NCBI RefSeq assembly: GCF_000350525.1 | Contig: NZ_AOCN01000018.1 | Span: forward strand, 1 to 64,000 | From: Leucobacter salsicius M1-8 | Lineage (GTDB): Bacteria > Actinomycetota > Actinomycetes > Actinomycetales > Microbacteriaceae | Direction of reading: 5' to 3' | DNA: 64,000 nucleotides | Part shown: one piece after another, positions 46,695-55,560 of the stretch | Numbering within the stretch: position 1 is the stretch's first letter | Layout: each line of letters opens with the position of its first letter | The notes under the pieces: generated by a model | The model's database searches: none | Told to the model about the DNA's origin: nothing | The model's input: only the letters and a program-made list of their open reading frames with translations | Made by a program: the position numbers and the translations under genes

Positions 46695-46704
46695 CGCAAC
46701 CTGC

Positions 46705-46754
46705 AACCGCGGCGGTGCGGGCCCCATCGGGGCCGCACCGCCGCGGTTTTTTGT
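46705..46754 (+). terminator. Rho-independent terminator after proS
   Basis: A 20-bp G/C-rich stem with one bulged base (46705-46725 with 46729-46748) is followed by a run of six T. Confidence 0.88.
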
Positions 46755-46786
46755 TCCCCGGGGTGCTCGAACGGTCGCAGGTGAGT

Positions 46787-46832
46787 TCGTCCACAGCGGC
46801 TCCGGATCGCTGCCCGTGACAAGTTATCCACA
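46787..46832 (+). promoter_or_regulatory. Two DnaA-box-like sites upstream of the type VII cassette
   Basis: TTATCCACA at 46824-46832 is a perfect DnaA box; TCGTCCACA at 46787-46795 differs by one base from the actinobacterial form TTGTCCACA. Their starts are 37 bp apart, same direction, in the 260-bp space between proS and the WXG100 gene. This could be DnaA-linked regulation or chance. Confidence 0.35.
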
Positions 46833-46955
46833 GATTGCATCGGACCCCGTTTCTGCCACTTAGAGCGGGCTATGGTTCTGCGTACGCGACCACGGTGGTT
46901 GCGGAGAGAGCGGGCTGAGTGAGCTCGCTCGGCACCGGATCGAGGGGGATTCATC

Positions 46956-47249
46956 ATGGCCAACATCAATGTCTCGTACGCCGAGATGGAGCAGGCGGGC
47001 ACGCAGCTGGGCAGCGGGCGCGAGGAAATCAGCCAGAAGTTGCAGCAGATGCAGCAACTCATCAATTCACTCGTGTCGTCGGGGTTCGTGACCGACCAGG
47101 CATCGGGCAAGTTCAATGACGCGTATGCCGACTACACGACCAGCGCAAACACGGTGATCGCCAAGCTGAGCGAAATTCAAACCTTTCTCACCCAGACCGC
47201 CGCCGCCATGCGTGACATGGACGCGCAGATCGCGGCGCGCATTAACTAG
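46956..47249 (+). CDS. WXG100-family type VII secretion protein (EsxA-like)
   Basis: This 97-residue all-helical protein fits the ESAT-6/WXG100 size and pattern: helix one (MEQAGTQLGSGREEISQKLQQMQQLINSLV), a turn SSGFVTDQAS in place of the W-x-G, then helix two ending AMRDMDAQIAARIN. Such proteins are secreted as dimers by the EssC/EccC ATPase, or act as chaperones of linked effectors. No T7SS machinery lies in the window. A strong upstream leader GGGGGATTC precedes ATG 46956. Confidence 0.88.
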   Translation: MANINVSYAEMEQAGTQLGSGREEISQKLQQMQQLINSLVSSGFVTDQASGKFNDAYADYTTSANTVIAKLSEIQTFLTQTAAAMRDMDAQIAARIN

Positions 47250-47277
47250 CTCACCCTATTGCAGCTGGGGGATCAAC

Positions 47278-47592
47278 ATGGATGACGGGCTCGGGCTGAG
47301 CGACACCGTCTTCGAAAATTGTGCGGCGTCGTGCCGGGAAGCGAGCGCGGCGCTGGAAGACCCTGCACGCGCCACCGCCACGGTGCTGCACGGGGTCACC
47401 GACATCGGCGCGCGGGTGAGCGAGTTCGTATCTGCTCTTGCCATCGCGTGCGGCGTACTTGCCTCGGCGGCGGAGGGTGTCAGCTCGAGCGCTGTGGCGT
47501 GCAAGCGGGCGAGCGACCTGGTGGAAGACGGTGCCGTGGCGGCTCTGGCCGACGTGGGCGGGGGCAATGGATCAGGCGGGGGCCAACGATGA
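47278..47592 (+). CDS. Small helical protein of the type VII cassette
   Basis: This 104-residue, Ala-rich, probably all-helical protein has four Cys (15, 19, 58, 75) and a Gly/Ser-rich tail. I find no family. Its size and place between a WXG100 protein and a large hydrolase suggest a second WXG100-like partner or chaperone. ATG 47278 has a CTGGGGGA site; the longer open frame upstream overlaps the WXG100 gene. It overlaps the hydrolase start by 4 bp. Confidence 0.68.
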   Translation: MDDGLGLSDTVFENCAASCREASAALEDPARATATVLHGVTDIGARVSEFVSALAIACGVLASAAEGVSSSAVACKRASDLVEDGAVAALADVGGGNGSGGGQR

Positions 47593-49433
47593 CCGAGGTG
47601 CCGCTGTCTGCATCGGCCGTGCTGCCCAGGCCGTCTCCGGTCTGCGCGGGGGACACCGATTCGCTGTGTGATCTCATTTCTGGCGCCGAAGCCGGCGCCG
47701 CCGAATGTCAAGAACACGCGGCTAGCGCCGAGCAGGCGCTGGAGACTGCACGAGGACGTGCGGTGCGAGCGCTCGACATGCGACTCGGGCACCTACAGAC
47801 CAGCGCCTCCCTCGTTGCACGCAGCGCAGCGTCTGCGCTGCTGGCGACACAGGGATACGCGCGGGCCGTCGCGCAAATTCATGCGGTGGCGCGATCGCTC
47901 GACGACGAGGTTGCGTTTCTGCTCGTGCGGGTACGCACGAGCGTCGCAACAATAGAAGAGATCGTCCGCCGAAAGCGGGTGTGGGTTGGGGTGGACTGGC
48001 GCACGCCGCCCCCGCTGTTCATGCCCGTGGCGCAGGGAACGCCTGACTCCTCTGGGCCCTCGCTCTCAAGCGATGCCGATTCGTTCAACTGGTCGCAAGC
48101 GGCCGGGGTATGGGCGGGGGCCCTCGCTCAGATTGACGGGGCTTGCACCCGGTGGCGTAGTCTCGTCACTCAGCGAGAGGAGGCCGAGCGGGCACTCGTA
48201 GGGGCACTGAGACGCACAGTACTGGTCGCCGCTGGTCCCGGGGCCTCCGCACCCGCGTCAGCCGTCGTGTCCACGCTGACCGCGCTGCTCTCCACGGCAC
48301 GTCCGTGGGCGGCACCGTCGGTGCAACGATTATTCGGGGGCACACTCTCACCGGACGAAGTGGCGAAGCTGTGGCAACAGCTGGAGTCCGATGGAACCGA
48401 TGTTGAGCAACTCGTGGATCAGTACAGCTTTGAGCTGGCTGGCCTAGACGGGCTGCCGTTCGAGGTGCGGGACCGCGCGGCACGGGTTGCTCTGGACTAC
48501 GCGTTGAGCGGCAAGACCGAGCTTGCGCACGCATTTGCGCGGCTGGGGCTCTCTCCCGACGACATGACCCTGACAGACCTTCGGCGAGATCTGGTGGCTG
48601 TGAAGGACGCAGTGGGCACAGCCACCGACTTATCCGTCGGTACCGGGGCCATCGTGCAGCTCGCCATGCTGGGAAGTCACGATGGCGCGGTGACTGCGGC
48701 CATCTCAGTGGGTGACCTGGACGCCGCGAGCAGGGTGGGGGTATTTGTATCGGGCATGAACTCTTCGGTGCGGGGTGCGGACGATGCCGTTCCGGGGATG
48801 CGGGAGGTGCAGCGCGGCATCGGACAATCAGCGATGGTGACTTGGATTGGCTATCGTTCGCCGGGCGTTACGGAAGAGGCGTTTCAAAACAGGGCCGAGC
48901 GCGGCAGCTGGCCATTGGCATCGTTTCTGGACGGGATCACGGCCGCACGGCAAGGCTCGCCGCCGTCGTGCTTTGCTCTTCTCGGGCACTCGTACGGCAC
49001 CAATGTCGCGGCCGAAGCGCTCAAGCTGGGCGGCCACGAGATTGACACCTTCGTGACGATTGGTTCTGCAGGGCTCAAGAGCGGTACGACATCGGGTGAA
49101 CTCGGGGTCGACGAAATCCACGCGACCCACGCGGAGGGCGACAATATCGCCCCCATTGGGCAAAAGGTGCACTTTCGGGCGACCATCAACGGAGGGCTGG
49201 GCTATTTGCCGAGGGTAGACCCGCGCGACCTCGAGGGAGCGGTGACCTTCTCCTCCGAGGAAAGCTCTGAGGGCAAGCGGGTGACAATGCACAACCTGAA
49301 GTTGCCGATCGACTGGGGCGGGGCGCAGTGGGCGGCCGACCGCCTCGACGGGGTGGCGAAGGCCGATGAGATCGGGTACCTGGATCCCCGCTCAACGACG
49401 GTGTACGAACTCATCAACATCCTAGGAGGCTGA
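47589..49433 (+). CDS. Alpha/beta hydrolase (DUF1023) with a type VII-like helical N-terminus
   Basis: The 614-residue protein has about 240 residues of predicted helix with Ala/Glu-rich heptads at the N-terminus, a linker, then an alpha/beta-hydrolase domain. It contains the nucleophile elbow GHSYG (Ser468), a candidate acid Asp518 (EGDNIAPI) and a candidate His568 (VTMHNLKLP), in the right order. This matches the DUF1023 family often fused to WXG100-like regions in actinobacteria. It is probably a secreted lipase or esterase. ATG 47589 overlaps the previous stop; the longer open frame upstream is unsupported. A lipoprotein follows two bases after its stop. Confidence 0.85.
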   Translation: MTEVPLSASAVLPRPSPVCAGDTDSLCDLISGAEAGAAECQEHAASAEQALETARGRAVRALDMRLGHLQTSASLVARSAASALLATQGYARAVAQIHAVARSLDDEVAFLLVRVRTSVATIEEIVRRKRVWVGVDWRTPPPLFMPVAQGTPDSSGPSLSSDADSFNWSQAAGVWAGALAQIDGACTRWRSLVTQREEAERALVGALRRTVLVAAGPGASAPASAVVSTLTALLSTARPWAAPSVQRLFGGTLSPDEVAKLWQQLESDGTDVEQLVDQYSFELAGLDGLPFEVRDRAARVALDYALSGKTELAHAFARLGLSPDDMTLTDLRRDLVAVKDAVGTATDLSVGTGAIVQLAMLGSHDGAVTAAISVGDLDAASRVGVFVSGMNSSVRGADDAVPGMREVQRGIGQSAMVTWIGYRSPGVTEEAFQNRAERGSWPLASFLDGITAARQGSPPSCFALLGHSYGTNVAAEALKLGGHEIDTFVTIGSAGLKSGTTSGELGVDEIHATHAEGDNIAPIGQKVHFRATINGGLGYLPRVDPRDLEGAVTFSSEESSEGKRVTMHNLKLPIDWGGAQWAADRLDGVAKADEIGYLDPRSTTVYELINILGG

Positions 49434-49435
49434 CA

Positions 49436-50191
49436 ATGAGGCAGCGAAGCTGGTACACAATCGCGGGGGCCGGAGTGCTCGCCGCGGTAGCGTTTGCGGG
49501 CTGCACCGCCTGGGAATCGAGGGAGTTGCCGCCAGTGCTCGATGCCGCCGGGGTATCCCAGGAGCAGGCGATGCAGTCATCGCTTCCCGAGCAGTTCGCT
49601 CTCGTGGCACAGCGATATCGAGCATTCAACGAGATAGTCACGGAGACGCAACTCGGGGTTCATCAGGGGGAGTGGATTTCCTCAGGACCAATGGGAAACT
49701 TCATGACGATGGGAGGCGACGGACTTTCTTCAGCGCTTGCTGGGCAAGCAGACGGTGACAATAGTTACTACCTAGATGCATTCTGGCGCCTTGACAACGT
49801 CGACGCGCCGGAGGCCAAACTGGAAGCAGCTCAGGCGCGATGGGAATCAGAGGGATGGGTGACCTCGAAGGACGAGAGCGATGTGATCCCTGGAGCCTTT
49901 CGTGTCACGGCAACAGCAGAAGACGGTACTTGGCTTGCGTTGAGCATGATGCGAGGAGGCATTAGTCTCACCGCATACTCAGGCGTGTATTGGGGTGACC
50001 GCGAAGCGCTCGCCGCTGCAATCTGGAACATCATGCAGAACGAACGCAACGAGGGAATCGGCTGGCGACCGGAACGGGTCAACGCCGAAGGATACGGCCT
50101 GATCCGGCCCGGAGAATACGCGCCGTACCCAGCGTGGCACGACATCGCCTACGCCGAGCGGCTTGAGGAATCGCCACTCTGGGCTGAGTGA
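49436..50191 (+). CDS. Lipoprotein coupled to the DUF1023 hydrolase
   Basis: The 251-residue lipoprotein has a signal peptide with lipobox FAGC (Cys22). The mature part has many Trp and aromatic residues and no family I recognise. A strong AGGAGG site lies inside the end of the hydrolase gene, and only two bases separate the genes, so both are made together. By eye it is richer in A and T than its neighbours. By analogy with other T7SS toxins whose immunity proteins are lipoproteins, it may neutralise the hydrolase; this is inference. Confidence 0.75.
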   Translation: MRQRSWYTIAGAGVLAAVAFAGCTAWESRELPPVLDAAGVSQEQAMQSSLPEQFALVAQRYRAFNEIVTETQLGVHQGEWISSGPMGNFMTMGGDGLSSALAGQADGDNSYYLDAFWRLDNVDAPEAKLEAAQARWESEGWVTSKDESDVIPGAFRVTATAEDGTWLALSMMRGGISLTAYSGVYWGDREALAAAIWNIMQNERNEGIGWRPERVNAEGYGLIRPGEYAPYPAWHDIAYAERLEESPLWAE

Positions 50192-50266
50192 CGTAAGCTA
50201 GGTTCTTCGATCCGTTGCACGGATCGCACATCTGAATAGACATTTCAATACCTGAAGGAGAGCATC

Positions 50267-51262
50267 GTGAAGATTGAACTCGTCACCCTGCGGCAGATTG
50301 AGCGCGAGAAGGAAATTCCCTTCGATGAGCTGGTCGAAATTATCGAGCAGGCGATTCAGTCGGCATACCTGCGTCACGCAGAGAACCAGAACCTTCCGGT
50401 ACCCCGCGAGAGCGACGTGCGGGTCACCCTCGATCGTAAGTCGGGTGAGATCTCAGTGCAGATCCCCGAGCTGAACGATGAGGACCAGGTCGTGGGCGAA
50501 GCCTTCGTGACGACCGATGAGTTTGGCCGTGTCGCCTCGAGCGCCGCCAAGCAGGTCATCAACCAGCGCCTGCGCGACCTGAGCGATGACGCCGTGCTGG
50601 GCGCATTCAAGGACAAGGAAGGCCAGATCGTTTCTGGCGTCGTGCAGCAGGGCCCCAACCACCGTATGGTGCACGTAGATCTGGGCGACCTGGAGGCGAT
50701 CCTGCCCCCCGAAGAGCAGGTTCCTGGCGAGAAGTACCCTCACGGCATGCGCGTGCGCGTGTACGTTACGAGCGTCTCGAAGGGCCTCAAGGGCCCGCAG
50801 GTGATCGTGTCACGCACCCACCCCGGTCTCGTGCGCAAGCTGTTCGAACGTGAGGTGCCCGAGCTGGCAGCTGGCCTCGTTGAGATTGTCTCGCTCGCAC
50901 GCGAGGCGGGTCACCGTACCAAGGTTGCCGTGCGCGCGAAGCAGGCCGGCATCAACGCCAAGGGCACGTGCATCGGCGAGATGGGTAGCCGCGTGCGCGC
51001 CGTCATGAGCGAGCTCGGCGACGAGAAGATCGACATCGTCGACTACGCTCCCGAGCTGCCTGCGTTCGTCGCAAACGCGCTGTCGCCCGCCAAGGTGACC
51101 GATGTGTTCATGATTAATGAATCACTCAAGCAGGTACGCGCGCTGGTCCCCGACTTCCAGCTCTCGCTCGCAATCGGCAAGGAAGGCCAGAACGCCCGCC
51201 TCGCCGCAAAGCTGACGGGCGCGAAGATCGACATCCAGCCCGATTCGATCATGAATGACTAA
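50267..51262 (+). CDS. nusA: Transcription factor NusA
   Basis: NusA binds RNA polymerase and nascent RNA, adjusting pausing, termination and antitermination. The 331-residue actinobacterial form has the N-terminal RNAP-binding domain, the S1 domain (GQIVSGVVQQG, LGDLEAILPPEEQ), and KH1/KH2 (VKAQAGINAKGTCIGEMGSRVRAV-like region; SLAIGKEGQNARLAAKLTG), without the acidic C-terminal repeats of E. coli. GTG 50267 follows GAAGGAG. rimP, which normally precedes nusA, is not present upstream. Confidence 0.95.
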   Translation: MKIELVTLRQIEREKEIPFDELVEIIEQAIQSAYLRHAENQNLPVPRESDVRVTLDRKSGEISVQIPELNDEDQVVGEAFVTTDEFGRVASSAAKQVINQRLRDLSDDAVLGAFKDKEGQIVSGVVQQGPNHRMVHVDLGDLEAILPPEEQVPGEKYPHGMRVRVYVTSVSKGLKGPQVIVSRTHPGLVRKLFEREVPELAAGLVEIVSLAREAGHRTKVAVRAKQAGINAKGTCIGEMGSRVRAVMSELGDEKIDIVDYAPELPAFVANALSPAKVTDVFMINESLKQVRALVPDFQLSLAIGKEGQNARLAAKLTGAKIDIQPDSIMND

Positions 51263-51368
51263 CTGATTCGGGCTGGATGTCGATCTGAGCGCGTTCCGCG
51301 GAGTGGCGAAGCCCGAGGTGGAACGTCCGGATCACAGCAACCAGCCCGATTCGATCATGAACGACTAG
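51225..51368. repeat. Inverted and direct copies of the nusA 3' end
   Basis: Bases 51225-51243 inside the end of nusA are exactly inverted at 51268-51286 (19 bp, 24-base spacing spanning the stop codon). The last 28 bases of nusA (51235-51262) are also repeated in direct orientation at 51341-51368 with two mismatches, again ending in a stop codon (TAG). The remaining intergenic sequence to ylxR shows nothing else. Confidence 0.85.
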
Positions 51369-51452
51369 TTTGCGCTCGGGGCACCGGCAGCCACGCCGCC
51401 GGTGCCCCAGTTGCGACTCGCCTGTGAATAGGAAATTGGGGGAGCTGGTAAG

Positions 51453-51710
51453 ATGGTTCCGGTTCGGACCTGTGTTGCGTGTCGCAAGCGTGCGCCACGC
51501 GCAGATCTGCTCAGAGTGGTATTGAGCGAGAGTCAACTCATCGTTGACGATCGCGCGGTGCTTCCTGGGCGCGGCGCTTGGGTGCATCCTAGCTCCAAGT
51601 GCCTCGAACAAGCAGTCACGCGTTCATCATTCACGCGTGCGCTGCGTGTGTCGGGGAAACCCGATGCTGGCCCTATAGAGAACAGGCTGAAAACACTTAT
51701 GGACAACTAA
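51453..51710 (+). CDS. YlxR/RnpM-family RNA-binding protein
   Basis: This 85-residue protein of the YlxR (DUF448) family is encoded between nusA and infB in most bacteria. It has the VRTCVACRKRAPRADLLRVV start and the GRGAWVHPSSKCLEQAV motif. A related protein in Bacillus (RnpM) binds and modulates RNase P RNA. The start is ATG 51453. Its stop lies 74 bp before infB. Confidence 0.93.
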   Translation: MVPVRTCVACRKRAPRADLLRVVLSESQLIVDDRAVLPGRGAWVHPSSKCLEQAVTRSSFTRALRVSGKPDAGPIENRLKTLMDN

Positions 51711-51784
51711 TGAGCGGCTCACGATGAGACCCGTCCGTTAATTTTGGTTCCCGCCTGTCTGGCGTGAACCCAGACAGGAGAAAA

Positions 51785-54622
51785 GTGGCTAACCCACGCG
51801 TACACGAGATCGCAGCTGAGATCGGTGTCGATAGCAAGGTCGTTCTGGCCAAGCTCAAAGAAATGGGCGAGTTCGTGAAAGCGTCCTCGTCAAGCGTTGC
51901 ACCCCCGGTTGCACGCAAGGTAAAGGCAGCACTCGCTGCCGAGGGCGCAACTGCCCCCGCGGCAGAGCCCGCAGCCTCGAAGCCTGCCGCTGGTGCGGCT
52001 AAGCCCGGCGCTGCTCCGAAGCCTGCGGCTGCCCCCAAGCCCGGTTCTGCGCCGAAGCCCGGCGCAAAGCCCGCAGCGAAGAAGCCTGCAGCTCCCGTTG
52101 AGGAGCCTGCTGCTGCGCCCGCACCCGCTGCGGCGCCTAGCGCAGCGAAGCCTGAGGCTGCAAAGCCCGAGGCCAAGGACGCAGACGACTCCGCGAAGCC
52201 CGCAAGCTCCGCTCCCCGTCCCGGTGCTGCAAAGCCCGGTGCTGCGAAGCCTGCTGCTGCTGCGAAGCCCGGTGCGGCTAAGCCTGCTGCGGCGAAGCCC
52301 GGCTCAAAGCCTGGCCCCAAGCCCGGCGGACCCCGCCCGGGTAACAACCCATTTGCTTCAAGCCAGGGCATGGGCATTCCCCGCCCGCCGCGCCCCGGCA
52401 ACAACGCCTTCGGCCCCGGCCAGGGCGGTCCCCGCCCCGGTGGCGGCGCAGGTCGTCCCAACCCCGGCAACATCCCCCGCCCCGCCGCGCGCCCCCAGGG
52501 CCCCGGTGCAGGCGCAGGTGCAGGCCGTCCCGGTGGCGCAGGTCGCCCCGGTGGTGGCGGTCGTCCCGGCGGGTTCACCCGTCCCGGTGGCGCACCCGGA
52601 ACCGGTGCACCTGGTGCACCCGGTGGATTCGGCGGACCCCGTCCCGGTGGCGGCTTCGCCGGCCGTGGTCGCGGTGGCCGCGGTGCAGGCACGGCTGGCG
52701 CGTTCGGTCGCGGAGGCTCCAAGAGCAAGGCACGCAAGTCGAAGCGGGCAAAGCGCGCAGAATTCGAGATGCGCGAAGCTCCGTCACTTGGCGGCGTAAG
52801 CGTACCTCGCGGCGACGGCACGACGCTGATCCGTCTGCGTCGTGGCGCATCGCTCTCGGATTTTGCTGACAAGATCAACACGAGTGCGTCGAACCTCATC
52901 ACGGTGCTGTTCCACCTTGGTGAGATGGCGACCGCAACCGAGTCGCTTGACCAGGCAACGTTCGAGATTCTCGGCGACGAGCTGGGCTACAAGATCCAGG
53001 TTGTTTCGCCCGAGGACGAGGACCGCGAGCTGCTCGAGGGCTTCGACATCGATATCGATGCCGAGCTCGAGGAAGAGGGCGACGACGTACTGCTGCCCCG
53101 CCCGCCGGTTGTCACCGTTATGGGTCACGTTGACCACGGTAAGACCAGCCTGCTCGACGCGATCCGTAAAGCGAACGTTGGCGGCGGCGAGGCCGGCGGC
53201 ATCACGCAGCACATCGGCGCGTACCAGGTACACACCGAGCACGATGGCATTGACCGTGCGCTGACCTTCATCGATACCCCGGGTCACGAGGCGTTTACCG
53301 CTATGCGTGCTCGTGGTGCGCAGGTCACCGACATCGCGATCCTCGTGGTTGCTGCAGACGACGGCATCATGCCCCAGACGATTGAAGCGTTGAACCACGC
53401 TCAGTCGGCCGGTGTGCCGATCGTTGTCGCGGTCAACAAGATCGATAAGGAAGGCGCGAACCCCGATAAGGTTCGTCAGCAGCTCACCGAGTTCGGCCTG
53501 CTCTCTGAAGAGTGGGGCGGCGACGTTATGTTCCGCGACGTCTCGGCTAAGGGCAACGTGGGCATCACTGAACTGCTTGACGCAGTTCTGCTCACCGCAG
53601 ATGCCGGTCTCGATATGCGTGCGAACCCCAACAAGGCTGCTCGCGGTGTCGCCATCGAGGCGAAGCTCGACAAGGGTCGCGGCTCGGTTGCAACCGTGCT
53701 CATCCAGTCGGGTACGCTGCGCGTCGGCGACGCGATCGTTGCGGGCACGGCCTATGGCCGCGTGCGTGCGATGAGTGACGAGAACGGCGATCCCGTACTC
53801 GAAGCCACTCCGTCGCGTCCCGTTCAGGTTCAGGGCCTCTCGAGCGTTCCCCGCGCAGGCGATACCTTCCTCGTTACCGATGAAGACCGCACCGCGCGTC
53901 AGATCGCCGAGAAGCGTGAAGCTGCACAGCGCAACGCTATGCTCGCGAAGGCACGCAAGCGCATCAGCCTCGAAGAGTTCACGAAGGCGCTTGAGGACGG
54001 CAAGGTTGAGTCGCTCAACCTCATCATCAAGGGTGACGTTTCGGGTGCTGTTGAGGCGCTCGAGGAATCGCTCATGAAGATCGAGGTCGACGATTCGGTT
54101 CAGCTTCGCATCCTGCACCGTGGCGTCGGTGCGATTACCGAGTCGGACGTGGATCTTGCCACGATCGACAACGCAATCGTCATCGGCTTCAACGTGCGCC
54201 CCGACGTCAAGGCTCGCGAGCGCGCAGCGCGCGAGGGCATCGACATCCGCTTCTACAACGTCATCTACAACGCGCTTGATGACATTGAAGCTTCGCTCAC
54301 GGGCATGCTCAAGCCCGAGTACGAAGAGGTCCAGTCGGGCGTCGCCGAGATCCGCGAGGTGTTCCGCTCCTCGAAGTTCGGCAACATCGCCGGTGTTATC
54401 GTGCGCAGCGGTACCATCACGCGTAACGCCAAGGCTCGTGTTATCCGCGACGGTGTCGTGCTCGCCGATGGCCTCGCCATCGAGTCGCTGCGCCGCTTCA
54501 AGGACGACGTCACCGAGGTCAAGACTGACTTCGAAGCTGGTATCGGACTGGGCAAGTTCAACGACATCCAGCCCGGTGACGAGATCGAGACGACCGAGAT
54601 GGTGGAGAAGCCCCGCGGCTAA
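51785..54622 (+). CDS. infB: Translation initiation factor IF-2
   Basis: IF-2 is the GTPase that brings fMet-tRNA to the ribosome. The 945-residue product has the IF2N start ([25 protein letters not shown]), a long low-complexity linker of Ala/Pro/Lys repeats then Gly/Arg/Pro-rich sequence (about residues 55-320), and a second IF2N. The GTPase follows (GHVDHGKT near residue 447, DTPGHE, NKID), then domains II, III and the C-terminal C1/C2. GTG 51785 follows GACAGGAG. The linker makes it longer than the 700-900 common in other bacteria but is usual in actinobacteria. Confidence 0.96.
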   Translation: MANPRVHEIAAEIGVDSKVVLAKLKEMGEFVKASSSSVAPPVARKVKAALAAEGATAPAAEPAASKPAAGAAKPGAAPKPAAAPKPGSAPKPGAKPAAKKPAAPVEEPAAAPAPAAAPSAAKPEAAKPEAKDADDSAKPASSAPRPGAAKPGAAKPAAAAKPGAAKPAAAKPGSKPGPKPGGPRPGNNPFASSQGMGIPRPPRPGNNAFGPGQGGPRPGGGAGRPNPGNIPRPAARPQGPGAGAGAGRPGGAGRPGGGGRPGGFTRPGGAPGTGAPGAPGGFGGPRPGGGFAGRGRGGRGAGTAGAFGRGGSKSKARKSKRAKRAEFEMREAPSLGGVSVPRGDGTTLIRLRRGASLSDFADKINTSASNLITVLFHLGEMATATESLDQATFEILGDELGYKIQVVSPEDEDRELLEGFDIDIDAELEEEGDDVLLPRPPVVTVMGHVDHGKTSLLDAIRKANVGGGEAGGITQHIGAYQVHTEHDGIDRALTFIDTPGHEAFTAMRARGAQVTDIAILVVAADDGIMPQTIEALNHAQSAGVPIVVAVNKIDKEGANPDKVRQQLTEFGLLSEEWGGDVMFRDVSAKGNVGITELLDAVLLTADAGLDMRANPNKAARGVAIEAKLDKGRGSVATVLIQSGTLRVGDAIVAGTAYGRVRAMSDENGDPVLEATPSRPVQVQGLSSVPRAGDTFLVTDEDRTARQIAEKREAAQRNAMLAKARKRISLEEFTKALEDGKVESLNLIIKGDVSGAVEALEESLMKIEVDDSVQLRILHRGVGAITESDVDLATIDNAIVIGFNVRPDVKARERAAREGIDIRFYNVIYNALDDIEASLTGMLKPEYEEVQSGVAEIREVFRSSKFGNIAGVIVRSGTITRNAKARVIRDGVVLADGLAIESLRRFKDDVTEVKTDFEAGIGLGKFNDIQPGDEIETTEMVEKPRG

Positions 54623-54655
54623 TTCCCCAGTTCGGTGCCGGATCGGCTCCCACTG

Positions 54656-54703
54656 ACGACGAAGGCCCGGCCAGTTCTTGCGAACTGGCCGGGCCTTCGT
54701 CGT
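54656..54703. terminator. Bidirectional hairpin terminator between infB and the DUF805 gene
   Basis: A 22-bp perfect stem (54656-54677 with 54682-54703) has a TTGC loop, between two convergent genes. Confidence 0.88.
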
Positions 54704-54734
54704 GCCGTGAGGCGATGATTAGATCATCTACGAG

Positions 54735-55415
54735 CTACTGGTCGAACCTGCGGCCCTCGGGCTTGGAACCAAGGATCGTGAAGACCAGCACCACGATGGA
54801 TCCCACGTAGGTGAACGTGAGGAAGTAGAACGGGCCAGCGAAGTTTGCGTCGTGCAGTCTGCGCCAGATGATGCTGAGCGAGGGCAGGAGCGTGCCGAGC
54901 CCGATGACGACCAGCAGAATCCCGCTGATGATCATGAGGGCGCTGCCGGCTCCTACGAGACCGTTAGACGTCGGGTCCACGGTGATTCCCCCGGTGATGG
55001 GATCGACTGAGGTGCTGGAACTGTATCCGCCCGCGCTCATGCCAATCCCAATCATGAGGAGAACGAACGGTACCAGCGTGATCAACGTCAGGAAGAGCTG
55101 CACCCACCAGTACTCACTGCGTGATGCGCGGCCCTTGAAATTGACGTAGTTCTTGAAGAACCGGCGGATCGCCTGGCTAAACGTCGCGCCATACAGGGGG
55201 CGGGTCAACACGTCGACCGACGTTGCTCCATCGAAAGGCTCACCCGGGCCCGGCTCGCCGTACGGTGCTCCCGGCGCCTGCTGGTACTGCTGCTGGTACT
55301 GCGGCGCCTGCGGTGCCTGCTGGTACTGCTGCTGGTACTGCGGCGCCTGCGGTGCCTGCGGCGGCTGCGGAGCCGCGTTTTCGTCGGCACCGTTCGGGAG
55401 GTCTGGGTTAGACAC
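54735..55415 (-). CDS. DUF805 membrane protein with a Gln/Pro-rich repeat N-terminus
   Basis: This 226-residue protein has a DUF805 domain in the last 140 residues: the entry segment FFKNYVNFKGRASRSEYWW, about four membrane helices and the LPSLSIIWRRLHDANFAGPF signature. The first 60 residues are cytosolic, with a 13-residue repeat QAPQAPQYQQQYQ in two perfect copies. Function is unknown. The start is ATG 55415, 145 bp from rbfA, which is divergent. Confidence 0.88.
   Translation of the reverse strand: MSNPDLPNGADENAAPQPPQAPQAPQYQQQYQQAPQAPQYQQQYQQAPGAPYGEPGPGEPFDGATSVDVLTRPLYGATFSQAIRRFFKNYVNFKGRASRSEYWWVQLFLTLITLVPFVLLMIGIGMSAGGYSSSTSVDPITGGITVDPTSNGLVGAGSALMIISGILLVVIGLGTLLPSLSIIWRRLHDANFAGPFYFLTFTYVGSIVVLVFTILGSKPEGRRFDQ
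55281..55358 (-). repeat. 39-bp tandem repeat in the DUF805 gene
   Basis: Two 39-bp units (55320-55358 and 55281-55319) encode QAPQAPQYQQQYQ twice in the cytosolic tail. A slippage-prone site for length variation between strains. Confidence 0.85.
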
Positions 55416-55560
55416 GTAGGTCTCCGATCTGTGGTGCGTGAGCGGCTTCGGATTCGGCCAATTGGTGTTTCACGCACCTGCCGACTAAGGGTATTGGGTT
55501 TGATGCGCGTCTCGCGAGGCTTTGCGCTGAAACAAAGGCGCGGCGCGGTAACCTTGTGTC

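Noticed and set aside
44952-46727. 591-residue open frame antisense to proS
   Set aside because: It covers proS, which has all class-II motifs; the antisense frame has no family and follows codon-bias shadowing.
52000-52700. Short repeated units in the infB linker as a possible CRISPR or satellite
   Set aside because: The units are in frame and code for Ala/Pro/Lys and Gly/Arg/Pro tracts, known features of actinobacterial IF-2; no spacers are present.
51697-52902. 401-residue open frame antisense to infB, rich in Gly, Pro and Ala
   Set aside because: It mirrors the repetitive, high-GC linker of infB; no start signal or family is seen, and infB on the plus strand is certain.
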